From Pseudomonadota bacterium (GTDB lineage: Bacteria; Pseudomonadota; Alphaproteobacteria; Caulobacterales; Aquidulcibacteraceae), in contig JAIUOD010000002.1 in assembly GCA_020161405.1 (NCBI GenBank), positions 248,001 to 312,000 of the forward strand: a stretch of DNA of 64,000 bases. Direction: 5' to 3'. The notes under the pieces were generated by a model. That model saw nothing but the letters and a program-made list of their open reading frames with translations. It was not told where the DNA came from and made no database searches. Positions 61,714-64,000 of this stretch are shown here, piece after piece (the first letter of the stretch is position 1; every line of letters begins with the position of its first letter). A program made the position numbers and the translations under genes.

Positions 61714-62244
61714 ATGATGAGTAATTCTAAGTCCGCAACTAAAAATTTAACAAATACCTCAAAAACTGCGCAAAATGATAATTTTTGTTGTATTGATAGG
61801 TCGAAAATCCCTCAATATATTGAAGAATTAAATAGGATTCGTGGTACTTTTATTTCTAATTATGCAAAATATGAATTTGCATTATCAAAATTATATGTTG
61901 AATTATTACCGGTAAAAATTGAAGGCGTAGGATTGAATTCTGCGAATACCACATCGCAAAAATCTGAGGCTTTAATTAAGTTTGTCGAAAGTCAAAAAAA
62001 GAACTCAAAACAAATTATAGACAGCGTTGAAATAATACGCGATGTTAAAAAATATGAAACCTTGAGGAATAGCTTGGCGCATGGAGTTGCAGAAATTCTT
62101 TTTGATGAAAACGCAAATCCTTTTTTTGTTTTAAAATATTTTTTGCAAGGCATTAATCAAAAAGTTGAATGCCAAATTATTAGTCGTGATGAACTAAAAA
62201 AAATGACCAATGACCTTAAATCATTGGTCACAAAAATAGTTTAA
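61714..62244 (+). CDS. hypothetical helical protein with a HEPN-like R-x4-H motif
   Basis: 176 residues. A polar, disordered N-terminus precedes a helical body: YIEELNRIRGTFISNYAKYEFALSKLY, a middle helix, then KKYETLRNSLAHGVAEI. The RNSLAH motif (Arg118, His123) is the R-x4-H active-site pattern of HEPN ribonuclease domains. No antitoxin (MNT/NTase) gene is next to it. Function is unproven; a simple unknown helical protein is the alternative. AT-rich codon use is slightly stronger than in the neighbours. Confidence 0.5.
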   Translation: MMSNSKSATKNLTNTSKTAQNDNFCCIDRSKIPQYIEELNRIRGTFISNYAKYEFALSKLYVELLPVKIEGVGLNSANTTSQKSEALIKFVESQKKNSKQIIDSVEIIRDVKKYETLRNSLAHGVAEILFDENANPFFVLKYFLQGINQKVECQIISRDELKKMTNDLKSLVTKIV

Positions 62245-62251
62245 TGATATC

Positions 62252-63433
62252 TTATTTCGTCAAAAATTCTTTGATTTTTGCAATAATATAATCTTGGGTT
62301 TCTTTGTCCAAATATGGGTGCATTGGTAGGGACATAACCACATCGGCTTTATTTTCGGTAATTGGTAAAGTCCCATAACCTGTATTTACAAAGCCCAAAT
62401 ATGGCCCTTGAACATGCATAGGTATTGGATAATAGGCCGCAGATGGAACGCCATTTTCGCGTAAGTGTGCCATTAATCCATCGCGATTTGGAACTTCAAT
62501 TGTATATTGTGCCCAATTTGAAACACCATTTTCAATCACAACTGGCGCAACACAAACGTCTTTTAAGCCTTCATAATAATAAGCGGCAATTTCATTGCGC
62601 TTTTCAATTTCTTCTTCATAAATTGCCAATTTTTCGATTAAAACTGCGGCCTGAATTGTATCAAGGCGGCTATTCATACCGATGCGCATATTCATATATT
62701 TAGGATCATGGTCGAAAGTTTTGCCTTCTAAATCACCCGCAACCGCTTTGCCATGAACGCGCAAACTATCCATTAAATCCCAATCTTCTTGAGAATTTGT
62801 AATTACTGCACCACCATCGCCATAACAGCCAAGTGGTTTAGCAGGGAAGAAACTTGCGGTTTGGCAATCGGCCCATTCAATTGGATGTTTGCCATTTAAA
62901 GTACAACCAAAACCTTGGGCAGAATCGGAAATAAGCTTCATTCCATATTTATCGCAAATTGCGCGAATCTTTGGGTAATCTGCGGGCTGACCAAATAAAT
63001 CAACCGCAATAACAACTTTGGGTTTTAACTTGCCTTCAGCAATTACTTTTTCGATTGATGCCTCAAGGTGGGCAACATCCATATTATAAGTGTCTTGATA
63101 AACATCAACAAACACACCTGTTGCGCCTACCCATGGTATAACTTCCGCAGTCGCTGCAAAAGTAAATGAAGGACAGAAAACAGCATCACCTTCGCCAACA
63201 CCCCATGCCATTAGGGGTAAAGCAATTGCATCGGTTCCATTTGCGCATGAAAGTGCGTATTTCGCGCCGGCAAATTGCGCCATTTTCGCTTCAAATTCGC
63301 GAACTTGCGGGCCCATAATGAAGGCACATGAATTTACGACATTATTGATTGCATTATCAATTTTAACGCCAAGATATTCGCGTTGTGCCTTAAGGTCGAT
63401 AAAATTAATTGGTTTTGATGGTTGAGTGTTCAT
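62252..63433 (-). CDS. DegT/DnrJ/EryC1/StrS family sugar aminotransferase
   Basis: 393 residues. A PLP-dependent aminotransferase making amino sugars for surface glycans. Seen: FIDLKAQREYLGVKIDNAI, SCANGTDAIALPLMAWGVGEGDAVFCPSFTF, SDSAQGFGC with the PLP-contacting Asp, the Schiff-base Lys in FFPAKPLGCYGDGGA, and MRIGMNSRLDTIQAAVL. It probably acts on a UDP- or dTDP-4-keto sugar. The glycosyltransferases 20 kb away may share the pathway; no direct neighbour supports this. Confidence 0.93.
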   Translation of the reverse strand: MNTQPSKPINFIDLKAQREYLGVKIDNAINNVVNSCAFIMGPQVREFEAKMAQFAGAKYALSCANGTDAIALPLMAWGVGEGDAVFCPSFTFAATAEVIPWVGATGVFVDVYQDTYNMDVAHLEASIEKVIAEGKLKPKVVIAVDLFGQPADYPKIRAICDKYGMKLISDSAQGFGCTLNGKHPIEWADCQTASFFPAKPLGCYGDGGAVITNSQEDWDLMDSLRVHGKAVAGDLEGKTFDHDPKYMNMRIGMNSRLDTIQAAVLIEKLAIYEEEIEKRNEIAAYYYEGLKDVCVAPVVIENGVSNWAQYTIEVPNRDGLMAHLRENGVPSAAYYPIPMHVQGPYLGFVNTGYGTLPITENKADVVMSLPMHPYLDKETQDYIIAKIKEFLTK

Positions 63434-63627
63434 TTTCTACCTTTTTTTTGCCTAATGCCAAAAAATCGGGAACTTTTAAAATCAATTTATATTTTCAACT
63501 GTTTCGTTACGTAAATAGTTATTTTAAAAAATAAAACCCAAGGTTTTAATTACAGTTTATTTACTATTGGAATTTATAAAGGTTTAAAAGTTAACTTCTA
63601 AGTTAAAAGAAGCGAAAGAGGAAAAAG

Positions 63628-64000
63628 ATGCTATTTCCACCTAAAAATGATGATCTACAAGCAACCATTGACGCGTTAAACGCGTCACAGGCCGTAATTG
63701 AATTTAAACCATCAGGTGAGATTATTCATGCAAATGAAAACTTCCTCAATGCTGTCGGTTATAGTCTTTCAGAAATTGTTGGAAATCACCACAGGATTTT
63801 TTGCGATTCAAAATATGTGAACACAAATGATTATAGCAGATTTTGGCAAAATCTTTCGAATGGCATTTTTCAAGCCGGCGAATTTAAACGCTTTGCAAAA
63901 GGCGGTAAAACAATATGGCTACAGGCTTCTTACAATCCAATTAAAAATAAAAAAGGTGAAGTTATAAAAGTCATTAAATTTGCTTCTGATATTACCGAAG
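63628..64000 (+). CDS. PAS-domain methyl-accepting chemotaxis protein (start only)
   Basis: The first 124 residues are in the window. ATG 63628 has AGAGGA 5-10 nt upstream. The product begins directly with a PAS domain (ATIDALNASQAVIEFKPSGEIIHANENFLNAVGYSLSEIVGNHHRIF) with the aerotaxis/BdlA-type H-H-R-I-F-C turn and WLQASYNPIKNKKGEV. Such domains precede soluble MCP signalling domains in BdlA-like receptors. The remainder lies outside. An imperfect TTAA-N8-TTAA lies just upstream. Confidence 0.8.
   Translation, partial: MLFPPKNDDLQATIDALNASQAVIEFKPSGEIIHANENFLNAVGYSLSEIVGNHHRIFCDSKYVNTNDYSRFWQNLSNGIFQAGEFKRFAKGGKTIWLQASYNPIKNKKGEVIKVIKFASDITE

Overview
The window is an AT-rich stretch (roughly 37-40% GC by eye) of an alphaproteobacterial chromosome. 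The best evidence for the lineage is the divK-pleD cell-cycle pair, the alphaproteobacterial families DUF1491, DUF2336 and DUF2189, two perfect CtrA-type boxes (TTAA-N7-TTAA), and a Rhodobacter capsulatus-type gene transfer agent (GTA) cluster. Low GC together with Caulobacterales-like cell-cycle genes suggests a marine Hyphomonadaceae/Maricaulales-like bacterium; that placement is an inference. No rRNA, tRNA, CRISPR array, insertion sequence or integrase was found.

Layout. 1-10.2 kb: the end of a sensor kinase, a secreted hypothetical, DUF1491, an ORFan, prfC, a DUF2336 gene, a PAN-domain secreted protein, the ABC-F ATPase uup and a class A penicillin-binding protein. 10.3-22.8 kb: a compact, co-directional GTA structural cluster from large terminase to the host-specificity protein, with ATGA/TAATG-type junctions. 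It lacks a recognisable small terminase and a gp7-like head-tail stopper, and a hairpin-rich insert separates the head and tail halves. 22.8-26.4 kb: msrB, dinB, divK and pleD. 26.5-34.5 kb: small secreted and enzyme genes, phoH, a gamma carbonic anhydrase, a GMC oxidoreductase, a PAS_5 protein and a glycine-rich exported protein that share a divergent intergenic region with two sigma-54-type promoters, and a soluble chemoreceptor behind a CtrA box. 34.8-43.6 kb: methylmalonyl-CoA mutase (mutB, mutA), an exported S9 oligopeptidase, a family-10 pectate lyase and two family-2 glycosyltransferases. 43.7-52 kb: a 40-residue membrane peptide, a TetR regulator with its operator, gpsA, the cbb3-oxidase maturation genes ccoG-fixH-ccoI-ccoS, and two DUF2189 membrane proteins. 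52-57.6 kb: a FIST protein, a DUF5675-like protein, a CpcT/CpeT-like protein, a RusA-like resolvase, an NtrC-type regulator and a GST. 57.7-64 kb: a WYL regulator, three VOC proteins under a TetR, DUF1905, TauE/SafE, a possible HEPN protein, a DegT aminotransferase and the start of a PAS chemoreceptor.

The most unusual signal is a four-copy, about 90-bp interspersed element. It consists of two consecutive hairpins whose loops are conserved while the stem arms change with compensation. Every copy starts 5-7 nt after a stop codon and points in the direction of that gene: downstream of the 128-residue ORFan, prfC, the DUF2336 gene and pleD. Two copies face each other across a symmetric terminator between prfC and the DUF2336 gene. 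This pattern suggests a 3'-UTR RNA element or a mobile palindromic repeat that targets gene ends.

Other signals are two separate clusters of tandem GC-rich hairpins (15.8 kb and 23.2 kb), several regulator-operator pairs visible as inverted repeats, and small genes (a gp10.1-like protein, the 40-residue peptide, ccoS) that are easily missed.
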